A stretch of DNA of 64,000 nt from the NCBI GenBank assembly GCA_020152595.1, contig JAIGNY010000123.1:137251-201250 (forward strand). Reading direction: 5' to 3'. The notes under the pieces are model-generated. The model did not search any database, was not told the DNA's origin, and saw only the letters and a program-made list of their open reading frames with translations. Positions 48,457-61,685 of this stretch are shown here, one piece after another. Source of the stretch: Chiridota heheva (Eukaryota; Echinodermata; Holothuroidea; Apodida; Chiridotidae). Both the position numbers and the translations under genes were made by a program. How positions within the stretch are numbered: the stretch's first letter is position 1; the number at the start of each line of letters is the position of its first letter.

Positions 48457-49057
48457 GTGCACATAATTATTGCCTTACGGATACAGCTAATTACAGGTAG
48501 CTAATTACAATAAACATACATTTTCGCATATCAAACAAAAGGTCTACTAGTCCTCTGTCTCCCGAGCACATACAATTTTCGAAAAATGTGTTGTTATAAG
48601 GCGTGATTCAACCAAATTGCGCCCCACTTTACGTAAATCATTTCGAAAATCTCAGATTTTGTTCCTCTGCAAAAACGGCTGATTGAGTCTATTTGAATAA
48701 ATCCGATCCCAAATTTTTTGACATTTTTGAAAAGCCTGGTCACCCCCCTATTGAACAAAACTGTCACGGAGGAAAATGGTTTTGAACCCATTGGATGCCA
48801 CCCCTCTCCCTTTTTGACGTTTTTAAGTCTCATTGACTTAGCGTGCACATAATTATTGCCTTACGGATACAGCTAATTAGAGGTAGCAAAACGGCTGACT
48901 GAGTCTACTTGAATAAATCCGATCCTGAATTTTTTGACATTTTTAAAAAAAGCCTGGTCACCCCTATTGAACAAAACCGTCACGTAGGAAAATGGTTTTG
49001 AACCCATTGGATGCCACCCCTCTCCCTTTTTGACGTTTTAAGTCTCATTGACTTAGT

Positions 49058-49869
49058 GTGCACATAATTATTGCCTTACGGATACAGCTAATTACAGGTA
49101 GCTAATTACAATTAACATACATTTTCGCATATCAAACGAAAGGTCTACTAGTCCTCTGTCTCCCGAGCACATACAATTTTCGAAAAATGTGTTGTTATAA
49201 GGCGTGATTCAACCAAATTGCGCCCCACTTTACGTAAATCATTCCGAAATTCTCAGATTTTGTTCCTCTGCAAAAACGGCTAATTGAGTCTATTTGAATA
49301 AATCCGATCCCAAATGTTTTGACATTTTTGAAAAGCCTGGTCATCCCCCTATTGAACAAAACTGTCACGGAGGAAAATGGTTTTGAACCCATTGGATGCC
49401 ACCCCTCTCCCTTTTTGACGTTTTTAAGTCTCATTGACTTAGCGTGCACATAATTATTGCCTTACGGATACAGCTAATTAGAGGTAGCAAAACGGCTGAC
49501 TTAGTCTACTTGAATAAATCCGATCCTGAATTTTTTGACATTTTTGAAAGGACTGGTCACCCCTATTGGACAAAACCGTCACGTAGGAAAATGGTTTTGA
49601 ACCCATTGGATGCCACCCCTCTCCCTTTTTGACGTTTTTAAGTCTCATTGACTTAGTGTGCACATAATTTTTGCCTTACGGATACAGCTAATTAGAGGTA
49701 GCAAAACGGCTGACTGAGTCTACTTGAATAAATCCGATCCTGAATTTTTGACTTTTTTGAAAAGCCTGGTCACCCCCTATTGAACAAAACCGTCACGTAG
49801 GAAAATGGTTTGAACCCATTGGATGCCACCCCTCTCCCTTTTGACGTTTTTAAGTCTCATTGACTTAGT
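49058..49869. repeat. Isolated LSS trimer
   Basis: Units 49058-49443 (L), 49444-49657 (S) and 49658-49869 (S). The second S has AATTTTTGCC but keeps GATACAGCT and AGCAAAACGG, so it is only partly like the AAGACGG class. Confidence 0.87.
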
Positions 49870-50474
49870 GTGCACATAATTATTGCCTTACGGTTACAGC
49901 TAATTAGAGGTAGCTAATTACAATTAACATACATTTTCGCATATCAAAGGAAAGGTCTACTAGTCCTCTGTCTCCGAGAGCACATACAATTTTCGAAAAA
50001 TGTGTTGTTATAAGGCGTGATTCAACCAAATTGCGCCCCACTTTACGTAAATCATTCCGAAATTCTCAGATTTTGTTCCTCTGCAAAAACGGCTAATTGA
50101 GTCTATTTGAATAAATCCGATCCCAAATGTTTTGACATTTTTGAAAAGCCTGGTCACCCCCCTATTGAACAAAACCGTCACGGAGGAAAATGGTTTTGAA
50201 CCCATTGGATGCCACCCCTCTCTCCCTTTTTGACGTTTTTAAGTCTCATTGACTTAGCGTGCACATAATTATTGCCTTACGGATACAGCTAATTAGAGGT
50301 AGCAAAACGGCTGACTGAGTCTACTTGAATAAATCCGATCCTGAATTTTTTGACAGTTTTGAAAAGCCTGGTCACCCCCCTATTGAACAAAATCGTCACG
50401 TAGGAAAATGGTTTTGAACCCATTGGATGCCACCCCTCTCCCTTTTTGACGTTTTTAAGTCTCATTGACTTAGT

Positions 50475-51463
50475 GTGCACATAATTATTGCCTTACGGAT
50501 ACAGCTAATTAGAGGTAGCTAATTACAATTTAACATACATTTTCGCATATAAAACGAAAGGTATACTAGTCCTCTGTCTCCCAGGCACATACAATTTTCG
50601 AAAAATGTGTTGTTATAAGGCGTGAATCAACCAAATTGCGCCCCACTTTACGTAAATCATTCCGAAATTCTCAGATTTTGTTCCTCTGCAAAAACGGCTA
50701 ATTGAGTCTATTTGAATAAATCCGATCCCAATGTTTTTGACATTTTTGAAAAGACTGGTCACCCCCCTATTGAACAAAACCATCACGGAGAAAAATGGTT
50801 TTGAACCCATTAGATGCCACCCCTCTCCCTTTTTGACGTTTTTAAGTCTCATTGACTTAGTGTGCACATAATTATTGCCTTACGGATACAGCTAATTACA
50901 GGTAGCTAATTACAATTAACATACATTTTCGCATATCAAACAAAAGGTCTACTAGTCCTCTGTCTCCCGAGCACATAACATTTTCGAAAAATGTGTTGTT
51001 ATAAGGCGTGATTCAACCAAATTGCGCCCCACTTTACGTAAATCATTTCGAAAATCTCAGATTTTGTTCCTCTGCAAAAACGGCTGATTGAGTCTATTTG
51101 AATATATCCGATCCCAAATTTTTTGACATTTTTGAAAAGCCTGGTAACCCCCCTATTGAACAAAACTGTCACGGAGGAAAATGGTTTTGAACCCATTGGA
51201 TGCCACCCTTCTCCCTTTTTGACGTTTTTAAGTCTCATTGACTTAGCGTGCACATAATTATTGCCTTACGGATACAGCTAATTAGAGGTAGCAAAACGGC
51301 TGACTGAGTCTACTTGAATAAATCCGATCCTGAATTTTTTGACAGTTTTGAAAAGCCTGGTCACCCCCCTATTGAACAAAACCGTCACGTAGGAAAATGG
51401 TTGTGAACCCATTGGATGCCACCCCTCTCCCTTTTTGACGTTTTTAAGTCTCATTGACTTAGT
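50475..51463. repeat. LLS trimer 1 with X* variant
   Basis: 989 bp. The first L is the X* type: ATATAAAACGAAAGG, GTATACTAG, CTCCCAGGCAC, GTGAATCAACC, GGCTAATTGAG, AAAAGACTGG, CCATCACGGAG, CCCATTAGATGCC. The second L has CAAACAAAAGG and CACATAACATTTTCG. Confidence 0.92.
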
Positions 51464-52443
51464 GTGCACATAATTATTGCCTTACGGATACAGCTAATTA
51501 CAGGTAGCTAATTACAATTAACATACATTTTCGCATATCAAACGAAAGGTCTACTAGTCCTCTGTCTCCCGAGCACATACAATTTTCGAAAAATGTGTTG
51601 TTATAAGGCGTGATTCAACCAAATTGCGCCCCACTTTACGTAAATCATTCCGAAATTCTCAGATTTTGTTCCTCTGCAAAAACGGCTAATTGAGTCTATT
51701 TGAATAAATCCGATCCCAAATTTTTTGACATTTTTGAAAAGCCTGGTCACCCCCCTATTGAACAAAACCGTCACGGAGGAAAATGGTTTTGAACCCATTG
51801 GATGCCACCCCTCTCCTCTTTTGACGTTTTTAAGTCTCATTGACTTAGCGTGCACATAATTATTGCCTTACGGATACAGCTAATTACAGGTAGCTAATTA
51901 CAATAAACGATACATTTTTGCATATCAAAAAAAGGTCTACTAGTCCTCTGTCTCCCGAGCACATAAATTTTCGAAAAATGTGTTTTATAAGGCGTGATTC
52001 AACCAAATTGCGCCCCTTTTTACATAAATCATTTCGAAAATCTCAGATTTTGTTCCTCTGCAAAAACGGCTGATTGAGTCTATTTGAATAAATCCGATCC
52101 CAAATTTTTGACTTTTTGAAAAGCCTGGTAACCCCTATTGAACAAAACTGTCACGGAGGAAAATGGTTTTGAACCCATTGGATGCCACCCTTCTCCCTTT
52201 TTGACGTTTTTAAGTCTCATTGACTTAGCGTGCACATAATTATTGCCTTACGGATACAGCTAATTAGAGGTAGCAAAACGGCTGACTGAGTCTACTTGAA
52301 TAAATCCGATCCTGAATTTTTTTGACATTTTTGAAAAGCCTGGTCACCCCTATTGAACAAAACCGTCACGTAGGAAAATGGTTTTGAACCCATTGGATGC
52401 CACCCCTCTCCCTTTTGACGTTTTTAAGTCTCATTGACTTAGT
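51464..52443. repeat. LLS trimer 2
   Basis: 980 bp. The first L closes with a C-type anchor at 51850 although another L follows, the one clear exception in the block. The second L has several small losses (GTGTTTTATAAGG, CGCCCCTTTTTACATAAATC). Confidence 0.9.
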
Positions 52444-53435
52444 GTGCACATAATTATTGCCTTACGGATACAGCTAATTACAGGTAGCTAATTACAATTA
52501 ACATACATTTTCGCATATCAAACGAAAGGTCTACTAGTCCTCTGTCTCCCGAGCACATACAATTTTCGAAAAATGTGTTGTTATAAGGCGTGAATCAACC
52601 AAATTGCGCCCTTTTTAAACTTTACGTAAATCATTTCGAAAATCTCAGATTTTTGTTTCTCTGCAAAAACGGCTGATTGAGTCTATTTGAATAAATCCGA
52701 TCCCAAATTTTTGACATTTTTGAAAAGCCTGGTCACCCCTATTGAACAAAACGTCACGGAGGAAAATGGTTTTGAACCCATTGGATGCCACCCCTCTCCC
52801 TTTTTGACGTTTTTAAGTCTCATTGACTTAGTGTGCACATAATTATTGCCTTACGGATACAGCTAATTACAGGTAGCTAATTACAATTAACATACATTTT
52901 CGCATATCAAACGAAAGGTCTACTAGTCCTCTGTCTCCCGAGCACATACAATTTTCGAAAAATGTGTTGTTATAAGGCGTGATTCAACCAAATTGCGCCC
53001 CACTTTACGTAAATCATTTCGAAAATCTCAGATTTTGTTCCTCTGCAAAAACGGCTGATTGAGTCTATTTGAATATATCCGATCCCAAATGTTTTGACAT
53101 TTTTGAAAAGCCTGGTCACCCCCCTATTGAACAAAACTGTCACGGAGGAAAATGGTTTTGAACCCATTGGATGCCACCCTTCTCCCTTTTTGACGTTTTT
53201 AAGTCTCATTGACTTAGCGTGCACATAATTATTGCCTTACGGATACAGCTAATTAGAGGTAGCAAAACGGCTGACTGAGTCTACTTGAATAAATCCGATC
53301 CTGAATTTTTTGACAGTTTTGAAAAGCCTGGTCACCCCCCTATTGAACAAAACCGTCACGTAGGAAAATGGTTGTGAACCCATTGGATGCCACCCCCTCT
53401 CCCTTTTTGACGTTTTTAAGTCTCATTGACTTAGT
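52444..53435. repeat. LLS trimer 3
   Basis: 992 bp. The first L has a small disturbance at about 52610 (GCGCCCTTTTTAAACTTTACG). The second L has AAATGTTTTGAC. Confidence 0.9.
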
Positions 53436-54420
53436 GTGCACATAATTATTGCCTTACGGATACAGCTAATTAGAGGTAGCTAATTACAATTTAACATACA
53501 TTTTCGCATATAAAACGAAAGGTATACTAGTCCTCTGTCTCCCAGGCACATACAATTTTCGAAAAATGTGTTGTTATAAGGCGTGAATCAACCAAATTGC
53601 GCCCCACTTTACGTAAATCATTCCGAAATTCTCAGATTTTGTTCCTCTGCAAAAACGGCTAATTGAGTCTATTTGAATAAATCCGATCCCAATTTTTTGA
53701 CATTTTTGAAAAGACTGGTCACCCCCCTATTGAACAAAACCATCACGGAGAAAAATGGTTTTGAACCCATTAGATGCCACCCCTCTCCCTTTTTGACGTT
53801 TTTAAGTCTCATTGACTTAGTGTGCACATAATTATTGCCTTACGGATACAGCTAATTACAGGTAGCTAATTACAATTAACATACATTTTCGCATATCAAA
53901 CAAAAGGTCTACTAGTCCTCTGTCTCCCGAGCACATACAATTTTGGAAAAATGTGTTGTTATAAGGCGTGATTCAACCAAATTGCGCCCCACTTTACGTA
54001 AATCATTTCGAAAATCTCAGATTTTGTTCCTCTGCAAAAACGGCTGATTGAGTCTATTTGAATAGATCCGATCCCAAATTTTTGACATTTTTGAAAAGCC
54101 TGGTAACCCCTATTGAACAAAACTGTCACGGAGGAAAATGGTTTTGAACCCATTGGATGCCACCCTTCTCCCTTTTTGACGTTTTTAAGTCTCATTGACT
54201 TAGCGTGCACATAATTATTGCCTTACGGATACAGCTAATTAGAGGTAGCAAAACGGCTGACTGAGTCTACTTGAATAAATCCGATCCTGAATTTTTTGAC
54301 AGTTTTGAAAAGCCTGGTCACCCCCCTATTGAACAAAACCGTCACGTAGGAAAATGGTTGTGAACCCATTGGATGCCACCCCTCTCCCTTTTTGACGTTT
54401 TTAAGTCTCATTGACTTAGT
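53436..54420. repeat. LLS trimer 4 with X* variant
   Basis: 985 bp. The X* marks (ATATAAAACG, GTATACTAG, CCCAGGCAC, GTGAATCAACC, AAAAGACTGG, CCATTAGATGCC) recur 2961 bp after trimer 1, three trimers on. The second L again has CAAACAAAAGG. Confidence 0.92.
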
Positions 54421-55411
54421 GTGCACATAATTATTGCCTTACGGATACAGCTAATTACAGGTAGCTAATTACAATTTAACATACATTTTCGCATATCAAA
54501 CGAAAGGTCTACTAGTCCTCTGTCTCCCAGGCACATACAATTTTCGAAAAATGTGTTGTTATAAGGCGTGAATCAACCAAATTGCGCCCCACTTTACGTA
54601 AATCATTCCGAAATTCTCAGATTTTGTTCCTCTGCAAAAACGGCTAATTGAGTCTATTTGAATAAATCGGATCCAAAATTTTTTGACATTTTTGAAAAGC
54701 CTGGTAACCCCCCTATTGAACAAAACAGTCACGGAAAAAAAATGGTTTTGAACCCATTAGATGCCACCCCTCTCCCTTTTTGACGTTTTTAAGTCTCATT
54801 GACTTAGTGTGCACATAATTATTGCCTTACGGATACAGCTAATTACAGGTAGCTAATTACAATTAACATACATTTTCGCATATCAAACAAAAGGTCTACT
54901 AGTCCTCTGTCTCCCGAGCACATAACATTTTCGAAAAATGTGTTGTTATAAGGCGTGATTCAACCAAATTGCGCCCCACTTTACGTAAATCATTTCGAAA
55001 ATCTCAGATTTTGTTCCTCTGCAAAAACGGCTGATTGAGTCTATTTGAATATATCCGATCCCAAATTTTTTGACACTTTTGAAAAGCCTGGTAACCCCCC
55101 TATTGAACAAAACTGTCACGGAGGAAAATGGTTTTGAACCCATTGGATGCCACCCTTCTCCCTTTTTGACGTTTTTAAGTCTCATTGACTTAGCGTGCAC
55201 ATAATTATTGCCTTACGGATACAGCTAATTAGAGGTAGCAAAACGGCTGACTGAGTCTACTTGAATAAATCCGATCCTGAATTTTTTTTGACAGTTTTGA
55301 AAAGCCTGGTCACCCCCTATTGAACAAAACCGTCACGTAGGAAAATGGTTGTGAACCCATTGGATGCCACCCCTCTCCCTTTTTGACGTTTTTAAGTCTC
55401 ATTGACTTAGT
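54421..55411. repeat. LLS trimer 5, partial X* variant
   Basis: 991 bp. The first L has CCCAGGCAC, GTGAATCAACC, GGCTAATTGAG and CCATTAGATGCC but CAAACGAAAGG and GGTAACC, a hybrid of X* and ordinary L. The second L has CAAACAAAAGG and GACACTTTTG. Confidence 0.9.
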
Positions 55412-56405
55412 GTGCACATAATTATTGCCTTACGGATACAGCTAATTACAGGTAGCTAATTACAATTAACATACATTTTCGCATATCAAACGAAAGGTCT
55501 ACTAGTCCTCTGTCTCCCGAGCACATAAAATTTTCGAAAAATGTGTTGTTATAAGGCGTGATTCAACCAAATTGCGCCCCACTTTACGTAAATCATTTCG
55601 AAAATCTCAGATTTTGTTCCTCTGCAAAAACGGCTGATTGAGTCTATTTGAATAGATCCGATCCCAAATTTTTTGACATTTTTGAAAAGCCTGGTAACCC
55701 CCCTATTGAACAAAACTGTCACGGAAAAAATGGTTTTGAACCCATTGGATGCCACCCCTCTCCCTTTTTGACGTTTTTAAGTCTCATTGACTTAGTGTGC
55801 ACATAATTATTGCCTTACGGATACAGCTAATTACAGGTAGCTAATTACAATAAACATACATTTTCGCATATCAAACGAAAGATCTACGTTTTTAGTCCTC
55901 TGTCTCCAGCGAGCACATAACATACATTTTCGAAAAATGTGTTGTTATAAGGCGTGATTCAACCAAATTGCGCCCCACTTTACGTAAATCATTTCCGAAA
56001 TTCTCAGATTTTGTTCCTCTGCAAAAACGGCTGATTGAGTCTATTTGAATATATCCGATCCCAAATTTTTGACATTTTTGAAAAGCCTGGTAACCCCTAT
56101 TGAACAAAACCGTCACGGAGGAAAATGGTTTTGAACCCATTGGATGCCACCCTCTCCCTTTTTGACGTTTTTAAGTCTCATTGACTTAGCGTGCACATAA
56201 TTTTTGCCTTACGGATATAGCTAATTAGAGGTAGCAAAACGGCTGACTGAGTCTACTTGAATAAATCCGATCCTGAATTTGTTGACTTTTTTGAAAAGCC
56301 TGGTCACCCCCCTATTGAACAAAATCGTCACGTAGGAAAATGGTTTGAACCCATTGGATGCCACCCCTCTCCCTTTTTGACGTTTTTAAGTCTCATTGAC
56401 TTAGT
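55412..56405. repeat. LLS trimer 6
   Basis: 994 bp. The first L has CACGGAAAAAATGG. The second has an insertion at about 55886 (GATCTACGTTTTTAGTCC). The S begins AATTTTTGCC, GATATAGCT and has GAATTTGTTGAC, words of the second-S class seen at 45503. Confidence 0.9.
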
Positions 56406-57394
56406 GTGCACATAATTATTGCCTTACGGATACAGCTAATTAGAGGTAGCTAATTACAATTTAACATACATTTTCGCATATAAAACGAAAGGTATACTAG
56501 TCCTCTGTCTCCCAGGCACATACAATTTTCGAAAAATGTGTTGTTATAAGGCGTGAATCAACCAAATTGCGCCCCACTTTACGTAAATCATTCCGAAATT
56601 CTCAGATTTTGTTCCTCTGCAAAAACGGCTAATTGAGTCTATTTGAATAAATCCGATCCCAATTTTTTTGACATTTTTGAAAAGACTGGTCACCCCCCTA
56701 TTGAACAAAACCATCACGGAGAAAAATGGTTTTGAACCCATTAGATGCCACCCCTCTCCCTTTTTGACGTTTTTAAGTCTCATTGACTTAGTGTGCACAT
56801 AATTATTGCCTTACGGATACAGCTAATTACAGGTAGCTAATTACAATTAACATACATTTTCGCATATCAAACAAAAGGTCTACTAGTCCTCTGTCTCCCG
56901 AGCACATAACATTTTCGAAAAATGTGTTGTTATAAGGCGTGATTCAACCAAATTGCGCCCCACTTTACGTAAATCATTTCGAAAATCTCAGATTTTGTTC
57001 CTCTGCAAAAACGGCTGATTGAGTCTATTTGAATATATCCGATCCCAAATTTTTTGACACTTTTGAAAAGCCTGGTAACCCCCCTATTGAACAAAACTGT
57101 CACGGAGGAAAATGGTTTTGAACCCATTGGATGCCACCCTTCTCCCTTTTTGACGTTTTTAAGTCTCATTGACTTAGCGTGCACATAATTATTGCCTTAC
57201 GGATACAGCTAATTAGAGGTAGCAAAACGGCTGACTGAGTCTACTTGAATAAATCCGATCCTGAATTTTTTGACAGTTTTGAAAAGCCTGGTCACCCCCC
57301 TATTGAACAAAACCGTCACGTAGGAAAATGGTTGTGAACCCATTGGATGCCACCCCTCTCCCTTTTTGACGTTTTTAAGTCTCATTGACTTAGT
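56406..57394. repeat. LLS trimer 7 with X* variant
   Basis: 989 bp. The full X* mark set recurs 2970 bp after trimer 4. The second L has CAAACAAAAGG, CACATAACATTTTCG and GACACTTTTG. Confidence 0.92.
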
Positions 57395-58455
57395 GTGCAC
57401 ATAATTATTGCCTTACGGATACAGCTAATTACAGGTAGCTAATTACAATTAACATACATTTTCGCATATCAAACGAAAGGTCTACTAGTCCTCTGTCTCC
57501 CGAGCACATACAATTTTCGAAAAATGTGTTGTTATAAGGCGTGATTCAACCAAATTGCGCCCCACTTTACGTAAATCATTTCGAAAATCTCAGATTTTGT
57601 TCTGCAAAACGGCTGATTCAGATCCGATCCCAAATTTTTTGACATTTTTGAAAAGCCTGGTAACCCCTATTGAACTCTGCAAAAACGGCTGATTGAGTCT
57701 ATTGACTTTTGAATAATTATCCGATCCCAAATTTTTTGACATTTTTGAAAAGCCTGGTAACCCCCTATTGAACAAAACTGTCACGGAGGAAAATGGTTTT
57801 GAACCCATTGGATGCCACCCCTCTCCCTTTTTGACGTTTTTAAGTCTCATTGACTTAGTGTGCACATAATTATTGCCTTACGGATACAGCTAATTACAGG
57901 TAGCTAATTACAATTAACATACATTTTCGCATATCAAACAAAAGGTCTACTAGTCCTCTGTCTCCCGAGCACATAACATTTTCGAAAAATGTGTTGTTAT
58001 AAGGCGTGATTCAACCAAATTGCGCCCCACTTTACGTAAATCATTTCGAAAATCTCAGATTTTGTTCCTCTGCAAAAACGGCTGATTGAGTCTATTTGAA
58101 TATATCCGATCCCAAATTTTTTGACATTTTTGAAAAGCCTGGTAACCCCCCTATTGAACAAAACTGTCACGGAGGAAAATGGTTTTGAACCCATTGGATG
58201 CCACCCTTCTCCCTTTTTGACGTTTTTAAGTCTCATTGACTTAGCGTGCACATAATTATTGCCTTACGGATACAGCTAATTAGAGGTAGCAAAACGGCTG
58301 ACTGAGTCTACTTGAATAAATCCGATCCTGAATTTTTGACAGTTTTGAAAAGCCTGGTCACCCCTATTGAACAAAACTGTCACGTAGGAAAATGGTTTGA
58401 ACCCATTGGATGCCACCCCTCTCCCTTTTTGACGTTTTAAGTCTCATTGACTTGT
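57395..58455. repeat. LLS trimer 8 with about 80 bp internal duplication
   Basis: 1061 bp. In the first L (465 bp) the stretch from CTGCAAAACGGCTGATT (about 57602) to ACCCCTATTGAA (about 57675) is followed by CTCTGCAAAAACGGCTGATT and the same stretch again. The first copy lacks GAGTCTATTTGAATA. Confidence 0.88.
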
Positions 58456-58717
58456 GTGCACATAATTTTGCCTTACGGATTATAACTAATTTAGTCCTCT
58501 GTATCCAAAACGGCTGATTCAACCCTGAGTCTACTTTGATCATAAATCCGATGCAAAACGGCTGAAGTCTATTTGAATATATCCGATCCCAAATTTTTGA
58601 CATTTTTGAAAAGCCTGGTCACCCCTATTGAACAAAACTGTCACGGAGGAAAATGGTTTTGAACCCATTGGATGCCACCCCTCTCCTTTTTGACGTTTTA
58701 AGTCTCATTGACTTAGT
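58456..58717. repeat. Mosaic unit (262 bp)
   Basis: Between about 58485 and 58570 it mixes TTATAACTAATTTAGTCC, TCTGTATCC, AAAACGGCTGATTCAACCC, TGAGTCTACTTTGATCATAA and ATGCAAAACGGCTGAAG, then becomes a normal L 3' part. It holds fragments of both S and L. Confidence 0.82.
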
Positions 58718-59701
58718 GTGCACATAATTATTGCCTTACGGATACAGCTAATTACAGGTAGCTAATTACAATTAACATACATTTTCGCATATCAAACGAA
58801 AGGTCTACTAGTCCTCTGTCTCCCGAGCACATACAATTTTCGAAAAATGTGTTGTTATAAGGCGTGATTCAACCAAATTGCGCCCCACTTTGTAAATCAT
58901 TTCCGAAAATCTCAGATTTTGTTTCTCTGCAAAAACGGCTGATTGAGTCTATTTGAGTAGATCCGATCCCAAATTTTTTGACATTTTTGAAAAGCCTGGT
59001 AACCCACCTATTGAACAAAACTATCACGGAAAAAAATGGTTTTGAACCCATTGGATGCCACCCCTCTCCCTTTTTGACGTTTTTAAGTCTCATTGACTTA
59101 GTGTGCACATAATTATTGCCTTACGGATACAGCTAATTACAGGTAGCTAATTACAATTAACATACATTTTCGCATATCAAACGAAAGATCTACTAGTCCT
59201 CTGTCTCCCGAGCACATAACATTTTGGAAAAATGTGTTGTTATAAGGCGTGATTCAACCAAATTGCGCCCCACTTTACGTAAATCATTTCGAAAATCTCA
59301 GATTTTGTTCCTCTGCAAAAACGGCTGATTGAGTCTATTTGAATATATCCGATCCCAAATTTTTGACATTTTTGAAAAGCCTGGTAACCCCCCTATTGAA
59401 CAAAACTGTCACGGAGGAAAATGGTTTTGAACCCATTGGATGCCACCCTTCTCCCTTTTTGACGTTTTTAAGTCTCATTGACTTAGCGTGCACATAATTA
59501 TTGCCTTACGGATACAGCTAATTAGAGGTAGCAAAACGGCTGACTGAGTCTACTTGAATAAATCCGATCCTGAATTTTTGACAGTTTTGAAAAGCCTGGT
59601 CACCCCCTATTGAACAAAACCGTCACGTAGGAAAATGGTTGTGAACCCATTGGATGCCACCCCTCTCCCTTTTTGACGTTTTTAAGTCTCATTGACTTAG
59701 T
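58718..59701. repeat. LLS trimer 9
   Basis: 984 bp. The first L lacks ACG in CACTTTGTAAATC and has CTATCACGGAAAAAAATGG, like the A-rich version in trimer 6. Confidence 0.9.
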
Positions 59702-60705
59702 GTGCACATAATTATTGCCTTACGGATACAGCTAATTACAGGTAGCTAATTACAATTAACATACATTTTCGCATATCAAAACGAAAGGTCTACTAGTCCT
59801 CTGTCTCCCGAGCACATACAATTTTCGAAAAATGTGTTGTTATAAGGCGTGATTCAACCAAATTGCGCCCCACTTTACGTAAATCATTCGAAATTCTCAG
59901 ATTTTGTTCCTCTGCAAAAACGGCTAATTGAGTCTATTTGAATAAATCCGATCCCAAATTTTTTGACATTTTTGAAAAGCCTGGTCACCCCTATTGAACA
60001 AAACCGTCACGGAGGAAAATGGTTTTGAACCCATTGGATGCCACCCCTCTCCCTCTTTTGACGTTTTAAGTCTCATTGACTTACGGATACAGCTAATTGT
60101 GCACATAATTGAATTTTTTGCCTTACGGATACAGCTAATTACAGGTAGCTAATTACAATTAACATACATTTTCGCATATCAAACAAAAGGTCTACTAGTC
60201 CTCTGTCTCCCGAGCACATACATTTTTGGAAAAATGTGTTGTTATAAGGCGTGATTCAACCAAATTGCGCCCACTTTACGTAAATCATTTCGAAAATCTC
60301 AGATTTTGTTCCTCTGCAAAAACGGCTGATTGAGTCTATTTGAATATATCCGATCCCAAATTTTTTGACATTTTTGAAAAGCCTGGTAACCCCCCTATTG
60401 AACAAAACTGTCACGGAGGAAAATGGTTTTGAACCCATTGGATGCCACCCTTCTCCCTTTTTGACGTTTTTAAGTCTCATTGACTTAGCGTGCACATAAT
60501 TATTGCCTTACGGATACAGCTAATTAGAGGTAGCAAAACGGCTGACTGAGTCTACTTGAATAAATCCGATCCTGAATTTTTTGACTTTTTTGAAAAGCCT
60601 GGTCACCCCCCTATTGAACAAAACCGTCACGTAGGAAAATGGTTGTGAACCCATTGGATGCCACCCCTCTCCCTTTTTGACGTTTTTAAGTCTCATTGAC
60701 TTAGT
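59702..60705. repeat. LLS trimer 10 with microduplication
   Basis: 1004 bp. Near the end of the first L, TTACGGATACAGCTAATT occurs at 60081-60098 and again at 60123-60140, with GTGCACATAATTGAATTTTTTGCC between. The first copy displaces the usual TAG before the anchor. Confidence 0.88.
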
Positions 60706-61685
60706 GTGCACATAATTATTGCCTTACGGATACAGCTAATTAGAGGTAGCTAATTACAATTAACATACATTTTCGCATATAAAACGAAAGGTATACTAGT
60801 CCTCTGTCTCCCAGGCACATACAATTTTCGAAAAATGTGTTGTTATAAGGCGTGAATCAACCAAATTGCGCCCACTTTACGTAAATCATTCCGAAATTCT
60901 CAGATTTTGTTCCTCTGCAAAAACGGCTAATTGAGTCTATTTGAATAAATCCGATCCCAATTTTTTGACATTTTTGAAAAGACTGGTCACCCCTATTGAA
61001 CAAAACCATCACGGAGAAAAATGGTTTTGAACCCATTAGATGCCACCCCTCTCCCTTTTTGACGTTTTTAAGTCTCATTGACTTAGTGTGCACATAATTA
61101 TTGCCTTACGGATACAGCTAATTACAGGTAGCTAATTACAATTAACATACATTTTCGCATATCAAACAAAGGTCTACTAGTCCTCTGTCTCCCGAGCACA
61201 TAACATTTTCGAAAAATGTGTTGTTATAAGGCGTGATTCAACCAAATTGCGCCCCACTTTACGTAAATCATTTCGAAAATCTCAGATTTTGTTCCTCTGC
61301 AAAACGGCTGATTGAGTCTATTTGAATATATCCGATCCCAAATTTTTTGACACTTTTGAAAAGCCTGGTAACCCCCCTATTGAACAAAACTGTCACGGAG
61401 GAAAATGGTTTTGAACCCATTGGATGCCACCCTTCTCCCTTTTGACGTTTTTAAGTCTCATTGACTTAGCGTGCACATAATTATTGCCTTACGGATACAG
61501 CTAATTAGAGGTAGCAAAACGGCTGACTGAGTCTACTTGAATAAATCCGATCCTGAATTTTTTGACAGTTTTGAAAAGCCTGGTCACCCCCCTATTGAAC
61601 AAAACCGTCACGTAGGAAAATGGTTGTGAACCCATTGGATGCCACCCCTCTCCATTTTGACGTTTTTAAGTCTCATTGACTTAGT
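60706..61685. repeat. LLS trimer 11 with X* variant
   Basis: 980 bp. The X* marks recur (ATATAAAACG, GTATACTAG, CCCAGGCAC, GTGAATCAACC, AAAAGACTGG, CCATTAGATGCC). Distance from trimer 7 is 4300 bp, four trimers plus the 262-bp mosaic and the 80-bp duplication. The second L has CAAACAAAGG and GACACTTTTG. Confidence 0.92.

Larger units (their letters stand above)
25708..50474. repeat. Block IV: LS dimers of about 602 bp with local LSS
   Basis: About forty LS dimers. From 26527 the L units are of L2 type, with AATTTAACATAC, AATTAACATAC or AATAAACATAC; the L units ending at 25708 and 26310 are still L1, so the subfamily change lags the S/L change by about two units. S units here usually read CGTCACGTAGG, while L units read CGTCACGGAGG. 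Dimer periods run 595-607 bp. Exceptions are the LSS trimers (28926-31350 and singles at 32551, 37583, 44904 and 49058), one LL step (42602-43375) and two damaged intervals (43808-44090, 48118-48456). Several rare variants recur at long distances, showing duplication of segments of several units. Confidence 0.93.

Noticed and set aside
49444..49632. Plus-strand reading frame of 62 codons
   Set aside because: It covers the S unit at 49444 and is not open in most other S copies. There is no sign of coding.
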